Assembly: GCA_910580005.1 (NCBI GenBank)
Contig: CAJTXH010000128.1
Location: 1 to 7,495, forward strand
Direction: 5' to 3'
Origin: an uncultured Lachnospiraceae bacterium
GTDB taxonomy: Bacteria > Bacillota > Clostridia > Lachnospirales > Lachnospiraceae
Length of the DNA stretch: 7,495 bases
Numbering within the stretch: the first letter of the stretch is position 1; every line of letters starts with the position of its first letter. Below the pieces are notes generated by a model. It saw nothing but the letters and a program-made list of their open reading frames with translations, was not told the origin of the DNA and did not search any database. Shown in pieces: positions 7,348-7,495 of the stretch. A program made the position numbers and the translations under genes.

Positions 7348-7418
7348 AAAAGGATGCATCTGCTCTTGAATGCCATGCGGTTTGCTGTGTAGCCGCATGG
7401 CATTTATGTATGCTTTTT
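7348..7418 (+). terminator. Long two-part hairpin after the second xylanase gene, likely terminator
   Basis: The inner stem is a perfect 12-bp pairing of AATGCCATGCGG (7369-7380) with CCGCATGGCATT (7393-7404) around a 12-nt loop. The outer stem pairs AAAAGGATGCAT (7348-7359) with ATGTATGCTTTT (7406-7417), with one G-U and one G/G mismatch, leaving a 9-nt bulge on the left and one base on the right. The A-run opposite the T-run is typical of bidirectional terminators. The structure starts 17 bp after the TAG. It could also be a dispersed extragenic palindromic repeat; see findings. Confidence 0.7.
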
Positions 7419-7495
7419 AACAGGCAAAATTTATGAAACAGACGCAGGGTTTACGTGTCCAGTTAAATATTACACTCCAGGGCACGCTTCCGCTA
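7419..7495. other. Intergenic tail with no recognised gene
   Basis: These last 77 bases hold no ribosome binding site followed by a start codon that I can defend, and no clear promoter. On the minus strand a short frame is open from the window edge to a stop at 7422-7424, without recognisable protein features. It is probably intergenic, or the edge of a feature beyond the window. Confidence 0.5.

Noticed and set aside
7174..7398. 74-codon minus-strand reading frame across the end of the second xylanase and the hairpin
   Set aside because: Most of it lies opposite the lysine-rich C-terminus, which reads as Phe/Leu-rich in reverse. It starts inside the hairpin without a ribosome binding site.

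Overview
The window carries two very large, adjacent, same-strand genes for secreted multimodular glycoside hydrolase family 10 (GH10) endo-beta-1,4-xylanases. The low-GC composition and strong GGAGGAGG ribosome binding site suggest a low-GC Firmicute. The domain style points to a plant-fibre-degrading gut or rumen Lachnospiraceae member of the Roseburia/Butyrivibrio/Eubacterium kind: CBM_4_9/CBM22-type modules before GH10, CBM9 pairs after it, and lysine-rich bacterial Ig-like (Big_2) ends. The family assignment is an inference from protein style; no rRNA or other marker is present.

Layout. Positions 1-3854 hold the 3' part of the first xylanase gene, whose start and signal peptide lie upstream of the window. 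In order it shows the last residues of one carbohydrate-binding module (CBM), a Pro/Glu-rich linker, a second CBM (129-647), a TPTEPP linker, a third CBM (738-1202), a complete GH10 domain (1206-2312), a low-complexity linker with eight 18-bp repeats (2451-2594), an unrecognised beta-rich region, and a Big_2-like C-terminus. The 212-bp gap (3855-4066) contains a terminator hairpin, AT-rich direct repeats with TATAAT sequences, a small palindrome and a strong ribosome binding site. Positions 4067-7330 hold the complete second xylanase gene: signal peptide, one CBM, GH10, two CBM9-like modules, a linker, a YTG-type Ig-like repeat and a Big_2-like C-terminus. The remaining 165 bp contain a long two-part hairpin and no supported gene.

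The two GH10 domains are close paralogues, about 80 percent identical by eye, and include a 55-bp block of perfect DNA identity. Both keep the acid/base and nucleophile glutamates. Most of the difference lies in the non-catalytic parts: several N-terminal CBMs plus a long possible surface-attachment region in the first protein, and one N-terminal CBM plus two CBM9 modules in the second. The likely joint role is extracellular cutting of xylan into xylo-oligosaccharides, with the two enzymes differing in substrate targeting or retention at the cell surface. I see no mobile element, CRISPR array, RNA gene or clearly novel system.
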